Source: Chitinophagaceae bacterium (lineage in GTDB: Bacteria; Bacteroidota; Bacteroidia; Chitinophagales; Chitinophagaceae). Taken from it: a stretch of 10,763 nt of DNA. Location of the stretch: NCBI GenBank assembly GCA_003136915.1, contig PLEB01000432.1, forward strand, positions 1,384 through 12,146, read 5' to 3'. How positions within the stretch are numbered: position 1 is the first letter of the stretch; each line of letters begins with the position of its first letter. The notes beneath the pieces are model-generated. The model saw only the letters and a list, made by a program, of their open reading frames with translations. It was not told the origin of the DNA and did no database searches. Shown in pieces: positions 1-7,424 of the stretch. The position numbers and the translations under genes were made by a program.

Positions 1-575
1 GTATAAGGAGCGATAGCGCCTGCACGGTTTTGTATCTCCAGACGATCGACTTGCACCGAATCCACGGCGGCCTGCTGTCTGGCAATATCAAGCTGATCCC
101 TGTTGCTAAGTACCAACAGGTAACCCGTTATTACAGCTAGTGTTATATTATCCTTTTGCTGTTGCAAATCCATTTTGGTGGCATCAAAACTCAGGGCATT
201 CTGCTTTATTGCCTGCTGCAAGGAAAGGCCATTGAACAAAAGTAAATTGCTACTCAGGCCGTAATTCCCGGAACCGTTTTTTTCGTCCACATATCCGTTG
301 TTGCTGCTATTGATGCTTCTGCCGTAGTTCAGTCCCTCACTCAGCGTGCCGTTGATCGCCGGAAGGAGATTGTCCTTGGCCTGCTTAAACTGAACCCCGT
401 TCGTTTGCATTTGGATCTCGCTCTGCCTCACCAGCAGATTATTCTTAATGGCCAGATCAATGCATTGTTTCAGATTGAGGCTTTGCCCACCCGTATTCTG
501 ACTGAATCCAGTGACATGAGAGCCTAAGGTTGCAAGAAATATCCATATACGAAACCGCTTCATTGTTGTCATCAT
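1..575 (-). CDS. TolC-family outer-membrane efflux protein, N-terminal part
   Basis: This gene runs off the left edge; about 191 codons are visible. It would form the outer-membrane channel and periplasmic alpha-barrel of the tripartite exporter encoded just upstream. The protein begins MMTTMKRFRI, followed by a hydrophobic stretch ending near residue 26 (VTGFSQ) that looks like a signal peptide. Next comes SLNLKQCIDLAIKNN (about 32-46), the usual opening of TolC/OEP repeats, and then Gln/Asn/Ala-rich helical sequence with LLPAINGTLSEGLNYGRS, typical of the family. The start at 575 directly abuts the TAA stop of the upstream ATPase, with a GGAG ribosome-binding site 9 nt ahead (585-588). ATG at 572 or 563 is also possible. 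The zero gap suggests translational coupling. The family call is firm. The substrate is unknown. Confidence 0.88.
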   Translation of the reverse strand, partial: MMTTMKRFRIWIFLATLGSHVTGFSQNTGGQSLNLKQCIDLAIKNNLLVRQSEIQMQTNGVQFKQAKDNLLPAINGTLSEGLNYGRSINSSNNGYVDEKNGSGNYGLSSNLLLFNGLSLQQAIKQNALSFDATKMDLQQQKDNITLAVITGYLLVLSNRDQLDIARQQAAVDSVQVDRLEIQNRAGAIAPY

Positions 576-1253
576 TTATTTTGTCTCCGTTTTTTCTATG
601 CGCCCATCCAGCAGATGGATGATCCGTTTTCCGTAGCTGGCATTTTTTTCAGAATGGGTCACCTGAATGATCGTTACACCGTCCTGCTTATTGAGCGTCG
701 TGAATAATTCCATAATTTCCTCTCCCTGCTTGGAGTTGAGATTACCCGTGGGTTCATCCGCCAGGATCAGCTTGGGTTTGGCCACCAGAGCGCGTGCAAT
801 GCCTACCAATTGTTGCTGTCCGCCGGACAACTGGGTGGGGAATAAATCTTTTTTTCCTACCATCTGAAAACGGTCGATGATATCCGCCACGATAGCTTTG
901 CGTTCGGAAGATTTTATGTTTTGATAGATCAGGGGCGTCTCGATGTTTTCATAAACTGTAAGTTCATCGATCAGGTGATATGCCTGAAAAACAAATCCAA
1001 TATGCGTCTTGTAGAGATTGGATCTTTGTTTTTCTTTTAGTTTATATATATCTGTGTCCATGAATTCATAATTGCCTTCTGAGGGTGAATCCAGCATCCC
1101 GATAATATTTAACAAGGTTGATTTCCCTGAGCCCGAAGGACCCATGACGGAAATGAATTCCCCTTCACCGATATTCAAATTGATGTCTTTCAGAATAAAA
1201 TTCCGGATATTGCCCAGGTTAATCCACTTTGATATATGCTCGATCTTGATCAT
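576..1253 (-). CDS. ABC transporter ATP-binding protein, MacB/LolD type (diverged copy)
   Basis: A 225-residue cytoplasmic ATPase expected to drive the FtsX-type permease encoded upstream. Motifs in order are Walker [10 protein letters not shown] (38-46), Q-loop FVFQ (Q90), signature LSGGQ (142-146), Walker B LILADE (162-167, catalytic E167) and H-loop H200. The length is normal for the LolD/MacB/FtsE group. A hand alignment with the other ATPase of the operon (3781-4458) is nearly gap-free and gives roughly 50% identity. Two normally strong positions differ. The residue after LSGGQQQ is Leu149 where Arg is usual, and the D-loop reads NLNS (Asn173) rather than NLDS. All residues needed for hydrolysis are present, so it is probably active, perhaps as the weaker half of a heterodimer. 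It lies 124 nt after the permease, the largest gap in the operon, and its stop abuts the TolC start. Confidence 0.93.
   Translation of the reverse strand: MIKIEHISKWINLGNIRNFILKDINLNIGEGEFISVMGPSGSGKSTLLNIIGMLDSPSEGNYEFMDTDIYKLKEKQRSNLYKTHIGFVFQAYHLIDELTVYENIETPLIYQNIKSSERKAIVADIIDRFQMVGKKDLFPTQLSGGQQQLVGIARALVAKPKLILADEPTGNLNSKQGEEIMELFTTLNKQDGVTIIQVTHSEKNASYGKRIIHLLDGRIEKTETK
585..588 (-). promoter_or_regulatory. Ribosome-binding site for the TolC-like gene
   Basis: GGAG on the minus strand lies inside the last codons of the upstream ATPase gene, 9 nt before ATG at 575 and about 21 nt before the alternative ATG at 563. This favours the 575 (or 572) start. A recognisable Shine-Dalgarno sequence is the exception in this window. 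Confidence 0.5.
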
Positions 1254-1283
1254 ACTTAATTTTTATGTTATGTTTTATTCATT

Positions 1284-1357
1284 GGTTGATGGTTGATGGT
1301 TGATGGAATTCAGTTGCGAATTCAAACAAAAAATCCATCTACCTTCAACTATCAACT
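1284..1357. repeat. Heptamer tandem repeat within a long imperfect inverted repeat
   Basis: Three head-to-tail copies of GGTTGAT (1284-1304) form the left arm of an inverted repeat whose right arm is 1333-1357. The arms match at 20 of 25 positions by hand count. Nested inside are two GAATTC boxes (1306-1311 and 1318-1323) separated by 6 nt, which can close an inner hairpin. Two of the five mismatches would be G-U pairs in plus-strand RNA, so folding is better on that strand. No T-run follows either arm in the minus-strand (transcribed) direction, so it does not look like an intrinsic terminator. It fills most of the 124-base gap between the permease and the second ATPase. It resembles a REP-like or heptamer-repeat element, and its role is unknown. 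Confidence 0.75.
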
Positions 1358-1377
1358 TATTGCCCTTCGCCCTCTAA

Positions 1378-3759
1378 TCATTCCACCCTTAAGCTTTTGA
1401 CCGGATTAGCTATCGCCGCCTTAATGGCCTGGAAACTTACGGTGGCTAAGGCAATTAAGACCGCGATGAGCCCGGCTATGAGAAATATCCACCACCCAAT
1501 CTCGATCCGGTAGGCAAAATCCTGCAGCCAGCCATGCATGGCAAACCAGGCAACAGGTGAGGCAATTAAAATAGCTATGGCTACCAGCTTCAAAAACTCC
1601 CGGGACAGCAGGTTAACAATATTCGGTACTGATGCGCCCAGTACTTTGCGGATTCCAATTTCCCGGGTGCGTTGCATGGTGCTGTAAGAGGCAAGACCCA
1701 ACAAGCCCAAACAGGAAATGATGATGGCTAACACGGAGAAATTAAGAAATAGTTTTCCAAACCTCTCTTCGGTACGATATTGCTTATCGAAGAATTCATC
1801 CAAAAAATAATAGCTGAATGGCCTTGCCGGAATCAGGGCATTCCATTTATTTTCGATGGCTGCAATGGTTTTTGGCAGGTTTTGAGTGGAAAGTTTTATG
1901 GCAACCAGGTTGCATCCGTTTGGCTCAATGCGCATGGACAAAGGCTTGATCGGCAATTGGAGGGAACGGAAGTGGAAATCTTTCATTACACCGATAATCC
2001 TTCCTTCTCTTCCCCATTGTTTGAAACGGTGTCCGACGGCCTGTGCAGGTGAAGTATAACCAAACATTTTCACCGCGGCCTCATTAAGAATCATCGATTG
2101 TGTTGTGTCGGTTTGAAAATCCGGGGAGAAGGCACGCCCCGCGATCATCTTGATTTTAAATTGCGGGATATAATCAAAGTCTACAAAATATAAATCCAGG
2201 TTAGCAATCTGCAGAACTCCTTTTACATTTTCAATTTCTGAATAAGCAGCGGGGTTGCCTCCTCCGGGAACGCTGGAGGCCATGGCGACTCCCTTTATAT
2301 TAGGCAGCCCGGCGACTGCATTGCGAAATGCATCCTTTGCAGGGTCGCCATTCGTGTTGATTACCATCATCTGGTCCTTGTTAAAACCAAGATCCTGCCG
2401 CCGCATATAATTCATTTGATTATATACGATAATAGTTGCGATGATCAATGCAATGGAAATAGTGAACTGGGCAATAACAAGTGCCTTTCTGAGCAGCTGG
2501 CCTTTGGTTCCGGTTGAAAAACGACCTTTTAATACGGTAACCGGTTTGAATGAAGATAATACCAGCGCAGGATAAACGCCCGCAAGTAATCCGATTCCAA
2601 TGGCAGCCAGGAAAAGAATTAAAACAAAGTTCAGATTTTCGAAAATACCTGTGCTGATCGTTTTACCCGCGAGGTGATTAAAAGAAGGCAGCAGGAGCGC
2701 CGTTGAAACCAGCGTAAGAATAAAAGATATCGCGCACAACAGCACGGATTCGCCAATAAACTGCCCGGTAAGCTGACCCTTAACTGCTCCTACAACTTTT
2801 CGTATGCCTACTTCTTTGGCGCGTTCTGCTGAGCGCGCAGTTGTCAGGTTGACGAAATTAAAGCAGGCAATCAGCAAAATAAAAACAGCAACCCAGGAAA
2901 ATATATATACGTTATTTATGTTTCCGGTACTATTCCCGTTCCTTGTAGAACGCAGGTACACATCTTTTAATGGTTCCAGGAATAATGTTGGATACATATT
3001 AATTTTCTTCATTTCCGTTCCGTTTCTTCTTTCCAGAAAGGCAGGAAGCTGGGCCTGTAAATCACCAGGACGTGTGCCGGGCTTTAACAATACATAAGTT
3101 GAATTTCCGTAATTACCCCATTGGTCATCCAGGCCCGGATTCAACTTCCTGGTTAAGGTGCTCATGGAAACCAGCATATCTGCTTTAACTGTGGAATTTT
3201 CCGGAATGTCTTTCATAACACCGGTGATCTTTGCAGTAAAACCTTCTCCGGTAAGTAATACCGTTTGTCCTACGGGATCCGCATTTCCAAAATATTTCTT
3301 AGCCGCGCTTTCAGAAAATACAATGCTGAGAGGTTCCTGCAAAACAGTCTTCGGATTCCCTTTAAGGAGCTTAAAGTCGAACATCCCGAAGAATGCTGAA
3401 TCCGCCCAAAGTGAATTCAATTCCTGGAATTTGACATTACCTTTTCTCACAAGGAGTTCATCGTCGGTAGTGCGTACGGCTGCCTCCACCTGGGGAAAAT
3501 CCTGGGTAATATGAGGACCTACGGCCCAGGATGGCCCTCCCGCTTTAATTACTTCCGTGGGGGTTTTGATATCACAGACCACCCGGTAAATGCGGTTTGC
3601 CTTGCTGTGGAAAGAATCATAGCTCAATTCAAAATGGACATATAAAAAAATCAGAAAGCATGCCGTCATTCCAACGGTCAATCCCAGGATATTAATGAAT
3701 GAGAATACCCGGTGCCGCCACAGATTCCGGAAGGCAATTTTGAAATAATTTTTCAGCAT
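1378..3759 (-). CDS. MacB-like ABC transporter permease with two FtsX modules
   Basis: A 793-residue inner-membrane permease. MacB-type transporters use ATP hydrolysis in the cytoplasm to push substrates from the periplasm through an adaptor and TolC. Layout: a first membrane helix (about 19-42), a large periplasmic MacB-PCD-like domain (about 50-280), an FtsX module with three helices (about 285-405), a further helix (about 427-447), a second periplasmic domain (about 455-660), and a second FtsX module (about 673-790). The duplication shows in the cytoplasmic coupling motif, EVGIRKVVGA at 316-325 and EIGIRKVLGA at 700-709. E. coli MacB has one module and its own fused ATPase, whereas this Bacteroidota form has two modules and separate ATPases. 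The start ATG lies 21 nt after the upstream ATPase stop. It is intact. Substrate possibilities include antimicrobial or signalling peptides and lipids, none of which can be told from sequence. Confidence 0.93.
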   Translation of the reverse strand: MLKNYFKIAFRNLWRHRVFSFINILGLTVGMTACFLIFLYVHFELSYDSFHSKANRIYRVVCDIKTPTEVIKAGGPSWAVGPHITQDFPQVEAAVRTTDDELLVRKGNVKFQELNSLWADSAFFGMFDFKLLKGNPKTVLQEPLSIVFSESAAKKYFGNADPVGQTVLLTGEGFTAKITGVMKDIPENSTVKADMLVSMSTLTRKLNPGLDDQWGNYGNSTYVLLKPGTRPGDLQAQLPAFLERRNGTEMKKINMYPTLFLEPLKDVYLRSTRNGNSTGNINNVYIFSWVAVFILLIACFNFVNLTTARSAERAKEVGIRKVVGAVKGQLTGQFIGESVLLCAISFILTLVSTALLLPSFNHLAGKTISTGIFENLNFVLILFLAAIGIGLLAGVYPALVLSSFKPVTVLKGRFSTGTKGQLLRKALVIAQFTISIALIIATIIVYNQMNYMRRQDLGFNKDQMMVINTNGDPAKDAFRNAVAGLPNIKGVAMASSVPGGGNPAAYSEIENVKGVLQIANLDLYFVDFDYIPQFKIKMIAGRAFSPDFQTDTTQSMILNEAAVKMFGYTSPAQAVGHRFKQWGREGRIIGVMKDFHFRSLQLPIKPLSMRIEPNGCNLVAIKLSTQNLPKTIAAIENKWNALIPARPFSYYFLDEFFDKQYRTEERFGKLFLNFSVLAIIISCLGLLGLASYSTMQRTREIGIRKVLGASVPNIVNLLSREFLKLVAIAILIASPVAWFAMHGWLQDFAYRIEIGWWIFLIAGLIAVLIALATVSFQAIKAAIANPVKSLRVE

Positions 3760-3780
3760 GATTCTGTCATTATGCGATGG

Positions 3781-4458
3781 TCAGGCGAGAATATTTTCGG
3801 TAACCGTTTGTCCGTCCAGCATACGAATAATGCGGTGGCTGTAACGTGCATCGTGCTCAGAGTGCGTGACCATGATAATGGTTGTACCCTGCTCATTCAG
3901 GTCAGTAAGCAGTTCCATGACTTCATTCCCATTGGATGAATCCAGGTTTCCCGTAGGTTCATCCGCGAGGATTAATTTTGGTTTATTTACAACCGCGCGG
4001 GCAACGGCAACCCTTTGTTGCTGACCTCCGGAGAGCTGCTGGGGGTAGTGATTCCTTCTGTGCATGATCTGCATCTTGTCCAGCATGGCTTCAACTCTTT
4101 TCTTTCTTTCATCGCTCTTCACGCCAAGGTAGATCAGGGGCAACTCCACGTTTTCAAAAACGGTGAGCTCGTCGATGAGATTAAAACTCTGGAACACAAA
4201 GCCGATATTTTTTTTTCGAAGATCCGCTCTTTTTCTTTCGTTGAAATGAGCCACTTCGATGCCGTTGAACAGGAAGCTGCCGCTATCCGGATCATCCAGC
4301 AGGCCCAGGATATTTAATAAGGTTGACTTGCCGCAACCGGAAGGACCCATTACAGCGACGAATTCTCCGTCATTCACCTGGAACGAAAGTTTATTCAGTG
4401 CAATGGTTTCAACTTCTTCTGTTTTGTAAATTTTTTCCAGATCGTTAATCCGTATCAT
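3781..4458 (-). CDS. ABC transporter ATP-binding protein, MacB/LolD type (canonical copy)
   Basis: A 225-residue cytoplasmic ATPase. Motifs are Walker A GPSGCGKST (38-46), Q-loop FVFQ (Q90), signature LSGGQQQRV (142-150), Walker B LILADE (162-167, E167 the likely catalytic base), D-loop NLDS (171-174) and H-loop H199. All match the MacB/LolD consensus, in contrast to the second ATPase downstream. It lies between the adaptor gene (32-nt gap) and the permease gene (21-nt gap), so it is most simply the main engine of this transporter. The start at 4458 follows a very A/T-rich leader without a Shine-Dalgarno sequence, as is usual in Bacteroidota. Confidence 0.95.
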   Translation of the reverse strand: MIRINDLEKIYKTEEVETIALNKLSFQVNDGEFVAVMGPSGCGKSTLLNILGLLDDPDSGSFLFNGIEVAHFNERKRADLRKKNIGFVFQSFNLIDELTVFENVELPLIYLGVKSDERKKRVEAMLDKMQIMHRRNHYPQQLSGGQQQRVAVARAVVNKPKLILADEPTGNLDSSNGNEVMELLTDLNEQGTTIIMVTHSEHDARYSHRIIRMLDGQTVTENILA

Positions 4459-4490
4459 TTTTTTTATTTTTAACTGTTAATGAGGGTATT

Positions 4491-5744
4491 TTATTTAAGA
4501 ATGAGTTCCTGCATGGTTCCGTAATTTTCATAGCTGCTGGTGACCACTTTATCACCTGGTTTGAGGCCAGCCAGCACTTCGTAATAATCCTGATTTTGAT
4601 TGCCCAGTTGAATATCTGTGCGGAAAGCGGTCTTGCCGTCATCGCTCACCTTGAATATCCAGTTGCCGCCGGTCTGCTGGTAATATCCTCCGCGGGCTAC
4701 GAGGATGGACTGTCTTTCATCGCTCAGGGCCAACAGTATCTGCAGGGTTTGCCCTCTCCTGATGCCCTTGGGCACGGGCCCGATAAACTCCATGTCAACC
4801 TGGAATTTTCCGGTGGTAACCTGCGTATAAACCTTGAATATTTTGAGATCGTAGTTGCTGTCGGCGAAACTAAACTTGCCCTTGAGCCCCATGTAGATCC
4901 TGGAGATATAATGCTCGTCCACATCCACGCGCACTTTAAAACCACTCAATACATCAATCTGGCCCAGGCGGTCACCCTCTTTTTTGGACTGGCCTACTTC
5001 GGCGTCTAAAGAAGTCAATTGCCCTTCTATAGGTGCGCGCAGGACCAGGTCACCCACTTTTTTACGCATGATCTGCAGGCCCTCCTGGGCGTGCGCGTAG
5101 GATTCCTTATCCTGTTCGGCCTGTTGCTTGGTTGAAACGGTATCCTGCTTCAGGATTTCCCGGGCGAGTTGTGTCTTTTCCAGGTAATAATTATAATTAT
5201 TCTTGGCTGACTGGAAATCCTGTGATCCGAGGGCCCCCTTTTCAAATAGCAGCTTGTCCAGGGTATAGATACGCTCCGCTTCTTTGAAACTGCTCTCTAC
5301 ATCTGCCATCTGGGTTAGCTTGGATACTGTATTCTGCTGGGCATTGATGCGCGCAAGTTGCATTTGCGACAGCTGGGTAAATACGCCAGTTTCCTGACCA
5401 GCGAGGCTGAGTTCCAGGTTTGTATTGGAAAGCTTAAGTATGGGTTCGCCTTTTTTCATAAAAGTGCCATCCTCCACATATCTCTCCTCAACCCTCCCGC
5501 CTTCCGTGGCGTCCAGATAAATGCTCTTTATCGGAAGAACGACTCCGTTTACAGGAATGGTTTCCTGAAACGGTCCCTTCGTAACTGTAGAAATGGTGAT
5601 CCGGTCAAGATCTACATTTAAACGCGATTTGCCCGAGGTGAAATAATAACTTCCAAATGCCAGGAGTACCAATGCAACTATACCTCCGATGGTAAGGATC
5701 CTTTTAGCCGACCACTTTTTTTTCTTGATAACCCTGTCTACCAT
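4491..5744 (-). CDS. HlyD/MacA-family periplasmic adaptor (membrane-fusion protein)
   Basis: A 417-residue adaptor that should bridge the inner-membrane permease and the TolC channel. It has a short basic N-terminus (VIKKKKWSAKR), one membrane anchor (about 16-36) and no lipobox cysteine. First lipoyl-half sequence lies around 57-105 (PVNGVVLP, EDGTFMKKGEPILKL). A long Gln/Glu/Lys-rich helical hairpin (about 110-230) is interrupted near 170 by GALGSQDF, the usual helical turn. The second lipoyl half follows at about 231-262 (LRAPIEGQLTSL, VGQSKKEGDRLGQI). A beta-barrel and membrane-proximal part (about 270-415) ends with LAGLKPGDKVVTSSYENYG. The family call is secure. It is the first gene of the minus-strand operon and lies next to the divergent control region, so the exporter promoter should be just upstream of it. 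Confidence 0.93.
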   Translation of the reverse strand: MVDRVIKKKKWSAKRILTIGGIVALVLLAFGSYYFTSGKSRLNVDLDRITISTVTKGPFQETIPVNGVVLPIKSIYLDATEGGRVEERYVEDGTFMKKGEPILKLSNTNLELSLAGQETGVFTQLSQMQLARINAQQNTVSKLTQMADVESSFKEAERIYTLDKLLFEKGALGSQDFQSAKNNYNYYLEKTQLAREILKQDTVSTKQQAEQDKESYAHAQEGLQIMRKKVGDLVLRAPIEGQLTSLDAEVGQSKKEGDRLGQIDVLSGFKVRVDVDEHYISRIYMGLKGKFSFADSNYDLKIFKVYTQVTTGKFQVDMEFIGPVPKGIRRGQTLQILLALSDERQSILVARGGYYQQTGGNWIFKVSDDGKTAFRTDIQLGNQNQDYYEVLAGLKPGDKVVTSSYENYGTMQELILK

Positions 5745-5830
5745 TTTTAAATTATTTTTTTAAAAGCACCAGATATAAAAATACCCGGTGTGTTTTATTT
5801 AGCTGAAACTGAGAAATACATGACCAATAA

Positions 5831-5846
5831 ATGAAACCACGTGCCA
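5831..5846 (-). promoter_or_regulatory. Candidate sigma-54 promoter for the exporter operon (weak -12)
   Basis: On the minus strand TGGCACG (5846-5840) is a perfect -24 element. Four bases later the sequence reads TTCAT, where TTGCA or TTGCT is expected, so the -12 box has TT and the last T but lacks the key GC. A start near 5822 would give a leader of about 78 nt before the adaptor ATG at 5744. The divergent sigma-54 activator gene supports the idea. The missing GC argues against it. Confidence 0.3.
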
Positions 5847-5858
5847 GAACCTAACCGG

Positions 5859-5875
5859 AATGATTTACAATCATT
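5859..5875. promoter_or_regulatory. Perfect 7-bp palindrome, possible regulator-binding site
   Basis: AATGATT, a 3-nt spacer (TAC), then AATCATT: every arm base pairs. It lies just upstream of the left-facing TGGCACG box, in the range where an activator or repressor dimer could bind. No regulator can be assigned from sequence alone. Confidence 0.4.
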
Positions 5876-5909
5876 TAGGAATCGGAGGCAAATTCGGCCG
5901 GTCGTTTCC

Positions 5910-5939
5910 GATACAGGAACTGTTCGCTTTTGATACAGG
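5910..5939. promoter_or_regulatory. Direct repeat GATACAGG x2, possible enhancer site
   Basis: GATACAGG occurs at 5910-5917 and 5932-5939, a 22-bp period (about two helical turns), so both copies would face the same side of the DNA. The first copy is embedded in TTCC-N6-GGAA (5906-5919), and GAAC-T-GTTC (5917-5925) follows it. The repeats lie about 88-118 bp upstream of the start expected from the candidate left-facing sigma-54 promoter, a normal distance for an enhancer-binding protein. This is inference from position and repetition. Confidence 0.4.
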
Positions 5940-5969
5940 TCCGGAAAGGCCTGATTCGTTAAAAAATTA

Positions 5970-6000
5970 ATTGTCACCAGATTATATTAGAGTAAACTTG
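5970..6000 (+). promoter_or_regulatory. Candidate vegetative promoter for the regulator/kinase operon
   Basis: ATTG (5970-5973), a 19-nt spacer, then TAAACTTG (5993-6000). The Bacteroidota housekeeping consensus is TTTG or TTG, 17-23 nt, then TAnnTTTG. Each box here departs from it by at most one base. Transcription would begin a few bases after 6000, giving a leader of about 40 nt before ATG at 6047. It would supply basal expression of the regulator. Confidence 0.4.
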
Positions 6001-6046
6001 TGGCACTGTTTTGTTGCATAACCGTTCAAATTATTTATAAATCAGC

Positions 6047-7408
6047 ATGGTATTAAAAAATGCTTCAATTCTGGCAATTGACGATGATGTAGATATCCTA
6101 ACTGCGGTAAGACTCTTGCTCAAGACCGAAGCAGCCGAGGTCATCACCGAAAAAAATCCGGAAAACATCCGGTCACTTCTATATAAGAAGAGATTCGACA
6201 TCATTTTACTGGATATGAATTTTAATAGTGCCATCAATACCGGAAATGAGGGATTGTATTGGCTGCGCAAGATAAGGGAATGGGACGCAGCTGCTTCCGT
6301 AATTATGATCACGGCATACGGAGATATAGACCTGGCAGTGCGTTCGCTTAAGGATGGTGCCCTGGATTTTGTAGTTAAGCCCTGGCATAATGAGAAACTG
6401 ATCAATATTATCCGCGAAACACTGCAGCGCAAGGATGGATCACCCGCGATGAAAGCGGTCGAAAGCGCACAGAATGGAGAAAATATCCCGGTTATCGGAC
6501 AGTCGCCTGCTATCCGCGAGATATTAAACAAGGTAGAAAAGATTGCACCTACCGACGCAAACATCCTTATCCTAGGTGAAAACGGTACGGGAAAAGACCT
6601 GATGGCCCGGATGATCCATGACAAATCGTTGAGATCCACCAAACAGTTCGTGAAAGTAGACGTTGGCGCCCTTACAGAAACTTTATTTGAAAGTGAATTA
6701 TTTGGACACAAGAAAGGAGCTTTTACCGACGCCCGGGATGACCGTACGGGCCGGTTTGAAATGGCTTCAGGGGGTACATTGTTCCTGGATGAGATCGGAA
6801 ATATCACCCTTCAGCAGCAGGCCAAATTATTATCGGTGCTCCAGAGCCGCCAGGTATCCCGGTTGGGATCCAATCTCCTGATACCTATAGATATCCGCCT
6901 GATTTGCGCAACCAACCTGCCCCTCTCTGAACTCGCTAATGAAGCCCGTTTCCGGAAGGACCTTATCTACCGTATCAACACCGTCGAAATTGTTATGCCG
7001 CCCCTGAGGAAAAGACCGGAAGACATTTCCTCCCTGGCCCGCGAATTTGCCCACTTGTATGCGGGAAAATATCTCAAACGAACCATGGAGCTTGATAACA
7101 AGGCCATTGAAAAACTCAAAGCCTACCACTTTCCTGGCAATGTGCGCGAATTGCAATACAGTATTGAGCGGGCCGTAATCATGTGCGAAGGGGATGAGAT
7201 CCATGCCGAGGATATTATTTTCTCGCCGCTTGAAACCGGGCGCGAAGCGGATGACAGCCCGGACAGGGATCTTACACTAAGCACCATAGAAAAAAATACC
7301 ATCTTAAAAGTTATTGAGAAACACCATGGTAATATTTCAAGGGCTGCCCGGGAACTCGGACTTACTCGAACCGCACTTTACCGCCGGCTGAGCAAATACG
7401 ATATCTAA
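6047..7408 (+). CDS. Sigma-54-dependent response regulator, NtrC family
   Basis: A 453-residue transcription activator with the three standard NtrC-family parts. The receiver domain (about 6-125) has the acidic pocket D12-D14, phospho-acceptor D56, T89 and K111. The AAA+ domain (about 148-390) has Walker A GENGTGKD (177-184), the sigma-54 contact loop GAFTDA (224-229), Walker B GGTLFLDEIG (242-251), FRKDLIYRIN (302-311) and LRKRPEDI (320-327). A Fis-type helix-turn-helix (about 412-453) contains GNISRAARELGLTRTALYRRL. The contact loop has Asp where GAFTGA has its second Gly. The AAA+ core is otherwise complete, so it should hydrolyse ATP to open sigma-54 promoters. It starts at ATG 6047 without a Shine-Dalgarno sequence. 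The partner kinase begins 16 nt after its stop, and the likely target is the divergent exporter operon. Confidence 0.95.
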   Translation: MVLKNASILAIDDDVDILTAVRLLLKTEAAEVITEKNPENIRSLLYKKRFDIILLDMNFNSAINTGNEGLYWLRKIREWDAAASVIMITAYGDIDLAVRSLKDGALDFVVKPWHNEKLINIIRETLQRKDGSPAMKAVESAQNGENIPVIGQSPAIREILNKVEKIAPTDANILILGENGTGKDLMARMIHDKSLRSTKQFVKVDVGALTETLFESELFGHKKGAFTDARDDRTGRFEMASGGTLFLDEIGNITLQQQAKLLSVLQSRQVSRLGSNLLIPIDIRLICATNLPLSELANEARFRKDLIYRINTVEIVMPPLRKRPEDISSLAREFAHLYAGKYLKRTMELDNKAIEKLKAYHFPGNVRELQYSIERAVIMCEGDEIHAEDIIFSPLETGREADDSPDRDLTLSTIEKNTILKVIEKHHGNISRAARELGLTRTALYRRLSKYDI

Positions 7409-7413
7409 TTGAA

Positions 7414-7417
7414 AGGA
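7414..7417 (+). promoter_or_regulatory. Ribosome-binding site for the kinase GTG start
   Basis: AGGA lies 7 nt before GTG at 7425. The next in-frame start, ATG at 7446, has no such site, so the GTG start is favoured. Confidence 0.4.
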
Positions 7418-7424
7418 TGGCCCG

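Larger units (their letters stand above)
5745..6046. promoter_or_regulatory. Divergent intergenic control region
   Basis: These 302 non-coding bases separate the left-facing exporter operon from the right-facing regulator/kinase operon. The part next to the adaptor gene is A/T-rich. The centre (about 5838-5950) is richer in G/C and holds a palindrome, a direct repeat and several short dyads. The right end carries a candidate vegetative promoter. I see no tRNA, small ORF or riboswitch here. The arrangement, with a sigma-54 activator gene facing away from its probable target and both sharing this stretch, suggests that the regulator binds here. Confidence 0.65.

Noticed and set aside
1254..1377. 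Intrinsic terminator between the permease and the second ATPase
   Set aside because: The inverted repeat is long but is not followed by a T-run in the transcribed direction, and the downstream genes appear to belong to the same exporter.
5765..5792. CACC/GGTG pair in the leader of the adaptor gene as a hairpin or riboswitch
   Set aside because: Only four base pairs around a long A/T-rich loop, with no conserved riboswitch feature.
6001..6018. TGGCAC followed by TTGCA on the plus strand, resembling a sigma-54 promoter for the regulator gene
   Set aside because: The boxes are 7 nt apart instead of the required 5, so the GG and GC would not lie on the correct helical face. A vegetative-type promoter fits just upstream.
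6031..6807. Long 258-residue minus-strand frame across the response-regulator gene
   Set aside because: It is antisense to well-conserved receiver and AAA+ motifs and its Ser-rich, motif-free translation is typical of a shadow frame.
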